Assembly (NCBI GenBank): GCA_964533185.1 | Contig: CAZHLD010000013.1 | Span: forward strand, 1-51,639 | Length of the DNA: 51,639 nt | Origin: CAZHLD01 sp964533185 | GTDB taxonomy: Bacteria > Acidobacteriota > Terriglobia > Acidiferrales > UBA7541 | Reading direction: 5' to 3' | Shown here: positions 25,146-32,522 of the stretch, piece by piece | Position numbering within the stretch: position 1 is the stretch's first letter | How the letters are laid out: every line of letters starts with the position of its first letter | The notes under the pieces: generated by a model | Told to the model about the DNA's origin: nothing | Seen by the model: only the letters and a program-made list of their open reading frames with translations | Database searches by the model: none | Translations under genes and position numbers: made by a program

Positions 25146-26060
25146 ATGCCCGTACTCCGACGAATCCTCGTGCTCGTCAACCCGGCTGCCGGACGCGGCC
25201 GCGCGCATCGGTTCATTCCGGCCATCGCCTCGCTCTTCCAAAAGCACGGTGTTGCGGCAGAGTTTATCTCACCTCAGAACGCGACAGAATTGGCCATGCA
25301 AGCCACTCTGGGTGCTGCTCATGACGACGCCATTCTTGTGATGGGAGGCGACGGCACATTCCAGCACGTTGCCCGCTCTGCGCTGGGCAGCGGCACACCA
25401 CTGGGAATCCTGCCTGTAGGCGGCGGGAACGACGTCGCTGCGGCGCTCGGCATCCCGAAAGATCCCATCGCCGCGGCTGCCGCATTCTTGGGCGGCACAC
25501 CACGTCCGATGGATGTGCTGCGCGCGCAGTTTTCCGATGGGCGCACTGGCGTTTATCTCGGTGGTGGCGGGATTGGCCTGGACGCGGCGGCTGCGCGGCT
25601 GGCCAGCGGCCGTTTCTCCCACTGGCCCGGAGCCGCGCGATACTTTGCCTCTGCGTTAAGCGCTATGGTGGGTTTCGTCGCGCCGGCAGTGGAAGTGGAG
25701 CTCGACGGCACGCACATCCTTGCTCACGCGGAGCCTATGCTACTCGCTGTGGTGACCAATTCGCCCACCTATGGCGCGGGCATTCGCATCGCTCCCGAGG
25801 CAAAGATTGACGATGGCCTGCTCGATGTGACGCTGGTGGGAGATTTAAACTGGACGCGCGTGCTCGAGGCCTTCCCCGTGCTTCTCCGCACCGGAGACCT
25901 GCGCTGGCCTGAGGTGAAGCGCTTCCGCGGACGGCGAGTGGTCCTGCGCACGAAACGCCCGGCGCCCTTTCATGGCGATGGCGAGATTCTGGGGGAGACG
26001 CCGGTGGAAATCTCTGTGTTGCCGGGCGCGATCAATGTGATCGCGCCCAAACATAGGTAG
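25146..26060 (+). CDS. Diacylglycerol/lipid kinase family protein
   Basis: A 304-residue protein of the DagK/YegS/sphingosine-kinase fold. The nucleotide-binding motif is LVMGGDGTFQHVARSAL followed by GILPVGGGNDVAAALG, and the opening ILVLVNPAAGRGRA is typical. The C-terminal beta-sandwich contains PTYGAGIRIAPEAKIDDGLLDV and the closing FHGDGEILGETPVEI. It probably phosphorylates a lipid such as diacylglycerol at the inner membrane. The ATG at 25146 is preferred over a TTG two codons earlier. It stands alone between divergent and convergent neighbours, so context does not narrow the substrate. Confidence 0.9.
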   Translation: MPVLRRILVLVNPAAGRGRAHRFIPAIASLFQKHGVAAEFISPQNATELAMQATLGAAHDDAILVMGGDGTFQHVARSALGSGTPLGILPVGGGNDVAAALGIPKDPIAAAAAFLGGTPRPMDVLRAQFSDGRTGVYLGGGGIGLDAAAARLASGRFSHWPGAARYFASALSAMVGFVAPAVEVELDGTHILAHAEPMLLAVVTNSPTYGAGIRIAPEAKIDDGLLDVTLVGDLNWTRVLEAFPVLLRTGDLRWPEVKRFRGRRVVLRTKRPAPFHGDGEILGETPVEISVLPGAINVIAPKHR

Positions 26061-26075
26061 GAGCACCGTAGAGCT

Positions 26076-26788
26076 TCAGGGCTGCGTGTTGGTCAGCGGT
26101 TCAAACTGCCACTCGCCGCGAATGATGGCCTCGCGGATCTGCGCGGCGGTTTTTCCTGCGCGGTTCAATCGGTCGGCAAGGAGAACCTCCTTGACGCAGA
26201 TCGTTCAACCGGCGCCGTGATCCGTGCGGTAGCAGTCGAGCAAACCGACGTGGCCCATGCGGTCGCAATGGCAGTAGCAGGGCTGTTGCGCCAGGACCTC
26301 CGGGATGCGCTTCGCGATGCGATAGGCGCGGGCCACGACGGGGATTGCAACAAACAGATCCGGCGAGAGCGTCGCGGGGAGCGGCCGCGCTGCTTTGGCC
26401 GAGGCGTGAAACGCGGGAACGCTCTCAGCTTGCTGTGACGCTGAAGAGAGAGCAGGCGCGGTCGGCTGCGGCTGAGAAACTGGGGCCGGTGCGGCAGGCG
26501 GAGGCGATGGCTGGGGCTGAGTCTGCACCTCAGTCTGCGCGGGTGTCGCGGGTGGCTCCTGGCGCANNNNNNNNNNNNNNNNNNNNNNNNNNNNNNNNNN
26601 NNNNNNNNNNNNNNNNNNNNNNNNNNNNNNNNNNNNNNNNNNNNNNNNNNNNNNNNNNNNNNNNNNTGGGGCTGAGTCTGCACCTCAGTCTGCGCGGGTG
26701 TCGCGGGTGGCTCCTGGCGCACCACCAGGTAGATGGCACCGATAACCGCCACCACCAGCACAGCAAGAATCACATTTCGTGGTTTCAT
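26076..26788 (-). CDS. Membrane-anchored PCYCXC-type protein, probable selenoprotein (in-frame TGA)
   Basis: Interrupted by the assembly gap. When the 55-base duplicate and the Ns are collapsed the gene is 186 codons including the stop. The product has an N-terminal membrane anchor (ILAVLVVAVIGAIYLVV), a long Pro/Gln/Ala linker, and a cysteine-rich domain: QPCYCHCDRMGHVGLLDCYR, DHGAG, then TGA (26205-26207), then TICVKEVLLADRLNRAG and a further 25 codons to a true stop at 26076-26078. The frame stays protein-like after the TGA, where relatives of the PCYCGC family have, as I recall, a CxxC pair. The TGA therefore stands at a cysteine position, giving UxxC. A 17-base hairpin starts 11 bases after it. 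Function of the family is unknown. Last gene of a four-gene minus-strand set. A simple nonsense mutation or base error is the alternative. Confidence 0.75.
26177..26193 (-). promoter_or_regulatory. Candidate bacterial SECIS hairpin
   Basis: On the minus strand CAAGGAG-GTT-CTCCTTG forms a perfect 7-bp stem with a GUU loop, 17 bases in all. It begins exactly 11 bases after the in-frame TGA at 26205-26207. This is the geometry of the minimal E. coli fdhF element, a 17-base upper stem-loop 11 bases after UGA with GU in the loop, which SelB recognises. It lies within the coding frame, as bacterial SECIS elements do. Confidence 0.75.
26512..26566. repeat. 55-base flank, left copy, of the assembly gap
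   Basis: The 55 bases here are identical to 26667-26721 on the other side of the N run. Both copies encode the same part of the PCYCXC-type gene (PPATPAQTEVQTQP). This is the signature of two contigs that overlap by a k-mer length and were joined by a scaffolder with an arbitrary gap, not a biological repeat. Confidence 0.85.
26567..26666. other. Scaffold gap of 100 N
   Basis: Exactly 100 N, a conventional unknown-length gap. It lies inside the minus-strand PCYCXC-type gene. Because the flanks are the same 55 bases, the true gap length is probably negative and the gene continuous. Confidence 0.95.
26667..26721. repeat. 55-base flank, right copy, of the assembly gap
   Basis: Identical to 26512-26566. 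Removing one copy together with the Ns restores a single open frame from 26788 to the TGA at 26205-26207. Confidence 0.85.
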
Positions 26789-26834
26789 CTTTCGAGACGG
26801 CTCCCTGTTGAAGGCCGCGTGCGGCGGTGCCAGC

Positions 26835-27191
26835 TTAGCCTTTCTTCTTATCCACTTTCAAGTTGATGACGATTTCCTTACGGCTGTCGAAGCTGGAAAG
26901 CGTGCGCCTGGCGGACGTCTGGTCCTGATGCTCGGCGTGGAGTTCGTAGTCCACGTTGGGGTCGAGTCCGCTGAAGCGGTATTTGCCGGCGTCGTCGGAG
27001 ATGTAAGTTTTCACGGTCTGCGTGCGCAGGTTGCGCAGGTAAACCACGGCGCCGGAGATGGAGTTGTCATCCTTGCTCAGCACCTGGCCCCGCACCGTGC
27101 GGAGTTGGGAATCGCGGTCCTGCGCCGGCACGTGACTGGCACTGGCCAGAGCAAAAGCCAGCACAAGCATGACTTCCGCGATCCGATTCAT
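26835..27191 (-). CDS. Secreted carboxypeptidase-regulatory-like domain protein
   Basis: A 118-residue exported protein. The N terminus is a signal peptide (MNRIAEVMLVLAFALASASHVPAQ). The rest is one small beta-sandwich domain of the carboxypeptidase regulatory-like (CarboxypepD_reg) type, with the usual pattern VRGQVLSKDDNSISGAVVYL and ISDDAGKYRFSGLDPNVDYEL, and a lysine-rich end. It is probably periplasmic, with a structural or binding role that cannot be specified. The ATG at 27191 has GAGG six bases upstream; a GTG at 27203 is also in frame. It follows a second protein of the same fold, with closely spaced genes. Confidence 0.8.
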   Translation of the reverse strand: MNRIAEVMLVLAFALASASHVPAQDRDSQLRTVRGQVLSKDDNSISGAVVYLRNLRTQTVKTYISDDAGKYRFSGLDPNVDYELHAEHQDQTSARRTLSSFDSRKEIVINLKVDKKKG

Positions 27192-27199
27192 CCGGTACC

Positions 27200-27604
27200 T
27201 CACTTCGGTTTCTCTCCAGACACAGGCCGCAACCGGAAGATCAGGTCTTCGCGGTTGCCCGACTGTGCGTCAATCTTCCGCATCTCGTCCTGAAAACCTT
27301 TCGCCGCAACCGTGATTTCGTACTCGGCACCCTGCGGTATGCGCACCGCAAACTCGCCGCGGCGGTCGGCGGTCGCTTCGCCGGCGACTTTTTTTTCTCC
27401 GCTGCGCCGCACTCGGATAGCGGCGCCCGGGAGCGAAAACCCCTGGTCAGTGAAAACCGTGCCGAAGATCAGAAAGTCGTTCTGGCGGCTGCGCTTTTCT
27501 TTCTGATCCGTCGCCGGCCCGCTATTCCCCTCGGCAGAGGCCCGGCTCGAGACGGCCAGCACAAACACAAGGCACAGTGCGATGGCAACGCAGGTCAACC
27601 GCAT
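27200..27604 (-). CDS. Secreted carboxypeptidase-regulatory-like domain protein
   Basis: A roughly 134-residue exported protein with an N-terminal hydrophobic signal (MRLTCVAIALCLVFVLAVSS) and a single beta-sandwich domain (FGTVFTDQGFSLPGAAIRV, then GEFAVRIPQGAEYEITVAAKGF). It is similar in fold to its downstream neighbour but not a close copy. The open frame extends upstream to 27697 with a basic, serine-rich segment that overlaps the end of the LysW-like gene; the ATG at 27604 directly before the signal peptide is the more natural start. Function is unknown; the pair may act together at the envelope. Confidence 0.7.
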   Translation of the reverse strand: MRLTCVAIALCLVFVLAVSSRASAEGNSGPATDQKEKRSRQNDFLIFGTVFTDQGFSLPGAAIRVRRSGEKKVAGEATADRRGEFAVRIPQGAEYEITVAAKGFQDEMRKIDAQSGNREDLIFRLRPVSGEKPK

Positions 27605-27662
27605 CCACACAGTAAGATGAAGGGAGGGAAGGAAGGGATGCCGGGGCAGGGAGCGAGCGGAG

Positions 27663-27893
27663 TTACTCTGCTTCCTCTGCTTCCTCTTCTTCCTCATCCA
27701 GAAGGACCTTCTCCCCTTTTCCCTCTTCTTGTTCCTCTTCCTCGGGCTCCTCGGAGATGACGTTGAGGTGAACCGGGTGAGTCTGTACCACCTCGACTTC
27801 GACCTCGCACTCCGGGCAGCTCAGGATTTCGCCTTCTTCGACTTCGTCTTCATCCACATCCATCTCGGCGGCGCAATCGGGGCAGCGGACCAC
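27663..27893 (-). CDS. LysW-like zinc-ribbon protein with acidic tail
   Basis: A 76-residue, very acidic protein. The N-terminal half is a zinc ribbon (VRCPDCAAEMDVDEDEVEEG, then LSCPECEVEVEVVQTHP) like LysW, the amino-group carrier protein of the AAA-type lysine and arginine routes. The C-terminal half is almost all glutamate and ends in glutamate. In LysW the C-terminal Glu of the EDWGE motif carries the substrate; that motif is absent here. The GTG at 27893 is chosen because GGAGGAG sits at ideal distance; a TTG at 27911 is also in frame. No lysX, lysZ or lysY homologue is nearby, so a carrier role is not shown. It heads the minus-strand set that ends with the selenoprotein candidate. Confidence 0.7.
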   Translation of the reverse strand: MVRCPDCAAEMDVDEDEVEEGEILSCPECEVEVEVVQTHPVHLNVISEEPEEEEQEEGKGEKVLLDEEEEEAEEAE

Positions 27894-28006
27894 AGCAACT
27901 CCTCCGTGCAAAGAGATCGAACCCGAATCACTTGGGCGTATTATATACCGCCCGTGTCAAGCATTTCCTGCCTCAGGCGGCAGTGAAGCGGACAAAAGGA
28001 CAACGC

Positions 28007-28465
28007 ATGAGCACGCGTAGCGAATATCCCGATCAGCCGGTGGTGGGCGTGGGAGGAGTGATCATCTCCGGGGACCGCGCGTTGCTCATCCGCCGCGGCA
28101 GCGAGCCGCTCAAGGGCGCATGGTCCATCCCCGGCGGCCGGCTCGAGCTGGGCGAAACCATCACGGAAGGCGTGATCCGCGAGCTGCGCGAGGAAACCGG
28201 CCTCGACGTGCGCGTGGTCGAGCTGATCGAGGTCTTCGAGCGCATCTTTCGTGATGAGGCGGCCTCTGCCTCGGCCACGCCGCGCTATCATTTCGTCATT
28301 CTGGATTATCTTTGCGAGGTGATCAGCGGCGAGCCGCGCGCCGGCAGCGACGTCACCGATCTGGCCTGGGCGCATGAGGAGGAGCTTGTGCAGTTCGGGC
28401 TGACGCCGACCGCCACGCGGGTTCTCCGCCAGGCATTCCAGATGGCGCGGCAGAAAAAGGCCTAA
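28007..28465 (+). CDS. NUDIX hydrolase
   Basis: A 152-residue NUDIX protein. The box G-x5-E-x7-REUxEExGU is complete in GRLELGETITEGVIRELREE followed by TGLDV. These enzymes hydrolyse nucleoside diphosphates linked to another group; the N-terminal VGVGGVIISGDRALLIRRG is like ADP-ribose or nucleotide-type members, but the substrate cannot be told. The ATG at 28007 follows AAAAGGA by eight bases. It is divergent from the LysW-like gene and its end overlaps the end of the DUF4097 gene by four bases. Confidence 0.9.
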   Translation: MSTRSEYPDQPVVGVGGVIISGDRALLIRRGSEPLKGAWSIPGGRLELGETITEGVIRELREETGLDVRVVELIEVFERIFRDEAASASATPRYHFVILDYLCEVISGEPRAGSDVTDLAWAHEEELVQFGLTPTATRVLRQAFQMARQKKA

Positions 28466-30255
28466 CGCCGCGAGGGTTTTGCTGACCCGGCTTTCAGTAG
28501 CTCGATGCTTCCGTTCGAATTCGTCAGGCGCAACTCGCAGCCGCCGTTGCCCAGCGTCCCCGTGATGGAATCCTCACCAAGCACGCCGCTGACGTTGATC
28601 GGCAGCTCGCTTTTCACCCGGCCAAACGACGTCCTCGCATTCAACGTGTAGTTGGCACCCTCCGGCAAAGCAACCCGAATAGTTGAAAAGCTGGTCCGGA
28701 TCAGAATTGGGTGGCACCCGCTGCCGGCTTGCGCGGAACCCGAGAAGAGCTCGACCGCCCCGTTCTGATTCTCCACTTCCACGCTGCCGCCGATTTCTTC
28801 CAGCGACACGCCACCAAAGGAAACACGGGCTTTTGCTGCGCCATTCACGTTGCTGGCCCGCAAGCCGCCGTTGTTGTTCTCGACGGTCAGAGAGCCGGCA
28901 ATTCTCGATGCGTTGACCAAGCCGAAGCTTGTTCGCACATAAGTGTCCCCGCCGATTCCATTCAGATTGACGCTGCCGTTGCCGCTCGTTACCCGCGCGC
29001 CTTGGCCAATCTCGTTAAGCGTGATCGTGCCGAATGAACCGGTCACTTCCGCCGAACCGGTCACGCGCGCGAGCGAGATCGAAGCGTTCGAGTTCCGCAA
29101 AACCGCATTCCCGGTGATGCCGGAGGCTTCAATCGAGCCAAACGAAGTCTTCAGCGTTGCATTGCCGCGGATCTCTGTGGCCGTGATTCTTCCGTTCGTA
29201 CATTCCGCATCCACCGAACCGGCCACGTCGCGAACATCGACGGAGCCGAAGGTCGTCCGCAGCGTCGCTGGCCCCTGCACCTTGCTGCCGCCGATTCGGC
29301 TGTTCGTGGACGAGGCCATCAACTTGCCGCGAATGTCGGAAAAACTGATCGAGCCAAAGGTGGTAGAGAGCTCTGCAGCGCCGCCGACATTTCGCACGTC
29401 TATGGCTCCGTTGCCGTTCCCCACGGAAAGATCACCGCGGATGCCTTCGGCGCTCACCGAGCCGAAGGAATTGGTCACGTTGGAAGCCCCGGCATCGCGC
29501 AGCTCCACCCTGCCGTTGCCGTTCACGATGGTCACCCTTTGGCTCACCTGCGAGACGCTCACCGCTCCAAAGCGATTCCGTAGCGAGACGGCACCTTGCA
29601 CCTGCAACACCGTGACGGAGCTGTTGTTGTTGGAAATGTCCAGGTCACCTGTGTTGTTTGCCACCTCAATCGAGCCGAAACGGTTGGTCAGCCGGTGGTT
29701 GCCGTGGCCCTCGCGAAACGTCAGGCTGCCATGTTCATTGTTGATCTCTGCCGCCGCCTTGAGTCCGACCACGCTGACGTTGCCAAAGCTGTTCTGTATC
29801 GCCAGTGGCGCGTTCTCCGGCACCGTGACCTCGTAGTCCACCGAAAAAGAAAGGCTGCGCCGCCCGGAGAACATCTTCTCGAACCACTGGGGGTACTCTG
29901 TGCGGATGGAAAGACCTCCGGCTGTCTGCTCCATCTCAATCTGAATTTCGTCCTTAAAGCGGATCGCTTCATCGCGCGGCGTGCCGGAAACTTTCATGTT
30001 GACCTGGATAATCACTTCGCGTTGCGCATGGGTGCGGACGCTAATGCTGCCTAGCCGGTGCTCGATTCGCACTCCCTGCCCGGCACTCAGAGTCACCGTC
30101 TTCTCGAACTTCCGGGTGAACTCTTCCTGCGCGTCTTTCGCCGCTGCGGTGGCCGCTGGTACGCTCAGGGCGGCAAGCAGGAGCACCGCAGTGATCCCGG
30201 CGAGGAACCGCAGAACGCAGTGGTAATGCGAGTTGGATGTCGAATAGCGATGCAC
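28462..30255 (-). CDS. Exported DUF4097-type beta-repeat protein
   Basis: A 597-residue protein with a signal peptide (FLAGITAVLLLAALSVPAATA) and a long run of beta-solenoid-like repeats of about 18-20 residues. Repeats alternate two kinds of turn, FGS/FGT and NGN/NSN (for example TNSFGSVSAEGIRGDLSVGN). The type fits the DUF4097 family, which is often placed under ECF sigma factors. It is probably a periplasmic or cell-surface adhesin-like or sensor protein. GGAGAG precedes the GTG start by five bases, one base after the anti-sigma gene, so the two are cotranscribed. Regulation by that sigma/anti-sigma pair is likely. Confidence 0.85.
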   Translation of the reverse strand: MHRYSTSNSHYHCVLRFLAGITAVLLLAALSVPAATAAAKDAQEEFTRKFEKTVTLSAGQGVRIEHRLGSISVRTHAQREVIIQVNMKVSGTPRDEAIRFKDEIQIEMEQTAGGLSIRTEYPQWFEKMFSGRRSLSFSVDYEVTVPENAPLAIQNSFGNVSVVGLKAAAEINNEHGSLTFREGHGNHRLTNRFGSIEVANNTGDLDISNNNSSVTVLQVQGAVSLRNRFGAVSVSQVSQRVTIVNGNGRVELRDAGASNVTNSFGSVSAEGIRGDLSVGNGNGAIDVRNVGGAAELSTTFGSISFSDIRGKLMASSTNSRIGGSKVQGPATLRTTFGSVDVRDVAGSVDAECTNGRITATEIRGNATLKTSFGSIEASGITGNAVLRNSNASISLARVTGSAEVTGSFGTITLNEIGQGARVTSGNGSVNLNGIGGDTYVRTSFGLVNASRIAGSLTVENNNGGLRASNVNGAAKARVSFGGVSLEEIGGSVEVENQNGAVELFSGSAQAGSGCHPILIRTSFSTIRVALPEGANYTLNARTSFGRVKSELPINVSGVLGEDSITGTLGNGGCELRLTNSNGSIELLKAGSAKPSRR

Positions 30256-30256
30256 G

Positions 30257-30940
30257 TTATCTCTCCTGGATCACTTCTTCGAGGGTGTGCTGCTTGTCCT
30301 GATACAGAGAAAGCAGCTCGCGGCGCAAGTGCGCGTTCCATCGGTTTTGCTCGATGTTCGCGCGCAGCTCGGCAATGGCGCTGTCAATCAGAACCAGTTT
30401 TTCCCGGTAGTTGGCCATCAACGGTGACGAGGTGTTTTCGAGCTTCGGCTCGGCCACTTTCGCCAGCTCGTGAATCGACCGGATGTAGGCCGCCTCAGCT
30501 TCTTCCACCTTGCGGGCCGCCTGATCGGAAAGCAGCCGCCGCTCCGCCTCCGGCGTCTGCGTTGTCGTCGGCACTGTTTCGTCACCCCGCCACAGCAGCC
30601 ACGCACCTGAAGCCGTCAGCGCTAACAGCACCAGCAGCGCCGCTGCCATCTGCCACTGCCGGCACTGCCGGCCGAAATTCTCCCACAGTCGCGCAAAGCT
30701 CCACCGGCTCTCTTCCGGCATCCTCTGTGCCTGCTCCGCCAGCGACTGCCGGATGCGCGGCCACAGCTCGGGACTCTCCCAGCTCCTTTGCATCTGCCGC
30801 GCGGCCACTGTCATCGAATTCCACACCTCGAGCTCGCGCGTACACTCGGCGCAGCCTTCGGCATGTCGCGCCAGCGCTTCGAGTGCTGCCGGCTCCTGCT
30901 GTCGGAGAATGTCTTCGCAGTTCTTGCAATTCACGTTCAT
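30257..30940 (-). CDS. Anti-sigma factor with zinc finger (zf-HC2 type)
   Basis: A 227-residue membrane protein. The cytoplasmic N terminus holds a zinc anti-sigma motif (CKNCEDIL, then HAEGCAEC), which binds ECF sigma factors. One transmembrane segment follows near the middle (MAAALLVLLALTASGAWLLW). The remaining part is periplasmic and rich in charged helices (KVEEAEAAYIRSIHELAKVA), probably the sensing or coiled-coil region. The ATG at 30940 overlaps the sigma factor stop (ATGA), which fixes the partnership. A frame extended to 31462 is a shadow of the sigma gene. Confidence 0.9.
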   Translation of the reverse strand: MNVNCKNCEDILRQQEPAALEALARHAEGCAECTRELEVWNSMTVAARQMQRSWESPELWPRIRQSLAEQAQRMPEESRWSFARLWENFGRQCRQWQMAAALLVLLALTASGAWLLWRGDETVPTTTQTPEAERRLLSDQAARKVEEAEAAYIRSIHELAKVAEPKLENTSSPLMANYREKLVLIDSAIAELRANIEQNRWNAHLRRELLSLYQDKQHTLEEVIQER

Positions 30941-31707
30941 GGTGCGCCCACTCTTCCCACTCGTCCCGATTCGAGCAGCATCTGCCGCAGCCTCCGCTTG
31001 GCCTGATACAGCAAGTTCTTCGACGAAGTCACCGTAATTCCGATCATCTCCGCTATCTCCGCGTGACTGAACCCCTCGACCTCGGCCAGCAGAAACACCT
31101 TGCGATAATTCGGCGCCAGCCCCGCCACGTAGCGTTCCAGCGCCAGCCGCATGGCGTGGTCGCTCTTGATCGCCGGCTCGGGCCGCGCCTCGGGCTCGAG
31201 GTCCAGCTCCGGAGTCTCCTGCCGCCGCTTCTTTTTGCGCATCATGTCGTAGCAGGAGTTGATCAGGATCCGGTAGATCCACGTCCAGAACGACGACTGT
31301 CCCTGAAAATGTTTCACGCTGCGGTGGATTTTCAGGAACACTTCCTGCACCGCGTCTTCGGCGTCGCTGGCATTGCCCAGCAGGTTGTGCGCAATGCTCT
31401 TCATCTTGGCGCCATGCGTTCGATAGAGCTGCTCGTACGCCGCAAGACTCCCTGCTTTGCAAGCCTCGGCCAGAGCCCGGTCGGCAGCGCGGCTTTCCGT
31501 CGCCTCGGATGCGGGCCTGGGCGGGGCCACCGGCGCTTGTGGGAAATCTTCCGGTCGGGGCAAGCAGGTCTCCTGGGTCAGCGGCTGCCAGCTTAACGTA
31601 TTTTCTGCGAGCACCGCTCCTCCGTCGGCTCCTGCTGTCTGCTCCAACTCCTTAGACGACAGGGGGGTGCCAAATGTCAGAGAGGCAGATTGAGAAGGGT
31701 ATTGCAA
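30937..31707 (-). CDS. ECF-type RNA polymerase sigma factor
   Basis: A sigma-70 family protein of the ECF class, 256 residues from the TTG at 31707. Region 2 is visible in DAEDAVQEVFLKIHRSVKHF and FWTWIYRILINSCYDMMRKK. Region 4 is in LAPNYRKVFLLAEVEGFSHA and the helix-turn-helix AEIAEMIGITVTSSKNLLYQ. The first 80 or so residues form a proline- and alanine-rich extension unusual for ECF factors, so the true start may lie further in; no clear ribosome-binding site settles it. Regulated by the overlapping anti-sigma gene and presumably directing the operon with the DUF4097 protein. Confidence 0.9.
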   Translation of the reverse strand: MQYPSQSASLTFGTPLSSKELEQTAGADGGAVLAENTLSWQPLTQETCLPRPEDFPQAPVAPPRPASEATESRAADRALAEACKAGSLAAYEQLYRTHGAKMKSIAHNLLGNASDAEDAVQEVFLKIHRSVKHFQGQSSFWTWIYRILINSCYDMMRKKKRRQETPELDLEPEARPEPAIKSDHAMRLALERYVAGLAPNYRKVFLLAEVEGFSHAEIAEMIGITVTSSKNLLYQAKRRLRQMLLESGRVGRVGAP

Positions 31708-31767
31708 GGCGGAACCGGCCCCGCGCCATCGCAGGGCCTGTGTTCAGGAGAAGAATGTTAGAGAAAA

Positions 31768-32496
31768 CTATAACTGGCCTTGCGTCTGCGGCTGTGGTGG
31801 AGGCGTGAGGTCGAACAGGATGCGCTTGTGCAGCGGGCTGCGCTCGTGGCCGATCAGCAAAGGTGCGGGCAGCGCATCGGCAATCGTGATGTAAAGGCGT
31901 GGGCTGGCCACGTCGCTCGGCACGTCAAAAACAAGATCGGTTGTGTAGGACTCTCCCGGCTTCAACAGCCACGTGAACGGAATCGCCGCTTTCCCTTCGG
32001 CCTTCTCCAGCGCCATCTGGCCCGCAGGTGACACGGTGAACTCCTGCCCGCGTGGGTCGATCAGCAGTGCCTTCCTCGGGTTCGGATAGAGCGACATGTC
32101 TTTTGCCCGCCGCGAAGAAATCGTCTTCTCGTCAAACCATACCTTGACGGTCACGATGTAGAACGTCCCCGCCGCAGTTTTCTGTTCCGGCCCTTCGCCA
32201 ATTGTCTTCGCTGTGCGCACACCGGCGAGGGAGTAGGCCTCATGGCAATCGATCTCGCAGAAATACTTCTGTTCTCCCATCGCCAGCACCTTTTCGCTGC
32301 TCACGAGCGAAGCCCCCAGCAGCAGAACTAGATAACCTCCTGCCACAATTGCTCCCGCGAGCAGACTTTTCTTTGCGATGTCGCGGCGCTTGCGCATCAG
32401 GCCGTACGCCGTGACCAGACCCGCCACGCCCAGCAGAAAGCATGTCCCTAACAGCATCAGCATGACCAGCGGTGCTCGTTCCGGCATGAATTCCAT
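31768..32496 (-). CDS. Membrane protein of unknown function
   Basis: A 242-residue protein with two N-terminal hydrophobic segments (MLMLLGTCFLLGVAGLVTAY and SLLAGAIVAGGYLVLLLGAS) and a larger exported domain. That domain contains YFCEIDCHEAYSLAG, a Cys-x3-Cys-His element, and a beta-rich end that resembles DUF4352-like immunoglobulin-type folds (YIVTVKVWFDEKTI, FTWLLKPGESYTTDLVFDVP). GAGGAG lies before the ATG at 32496. It lies 26 bases after uppS on the same strand and may be cotranscribed. I do not recognise a specific family. Confidence 0.7.
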   Translation of the reverse strand: MEFMPERAPLVMLMLLGTCFLLGVAGLVTAYGLMRKRRDIAKKSLLAGAIVAGGYLVLLLGASLVSSEKVLAMGEQKYFCEIDCHEAYSLAGVRTAKTIGEGPEQKTAAGTFYIVTVKVWFDEKTISSRRAKDMSLYPNPRKALLIDPRGQEFTVSPAGQMALEKAEGKAAIPFTWLLKPGESYTTDLVFDVPSDVASPRLYITIADALPAPLLIGHERSPLHKRILFDLTPPPQPQTQGQL

Positions 32497-32522
32497 ATTT
32501 CTCTCCTCTCTTCTGTGTTCCC

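Noticed and set aside
26512..26721. A genuine 55-base direct repeat
   Set aside because: Both copies flank exactly 100 N and collapsing them restores one gene, so an assembly artefact is the simpler reading.
26345..26866. Open frames that run through the N gap on the plus strand
   Set aside because: They exist only because N is read as any residue and both flanks are duplicates of one sequence.
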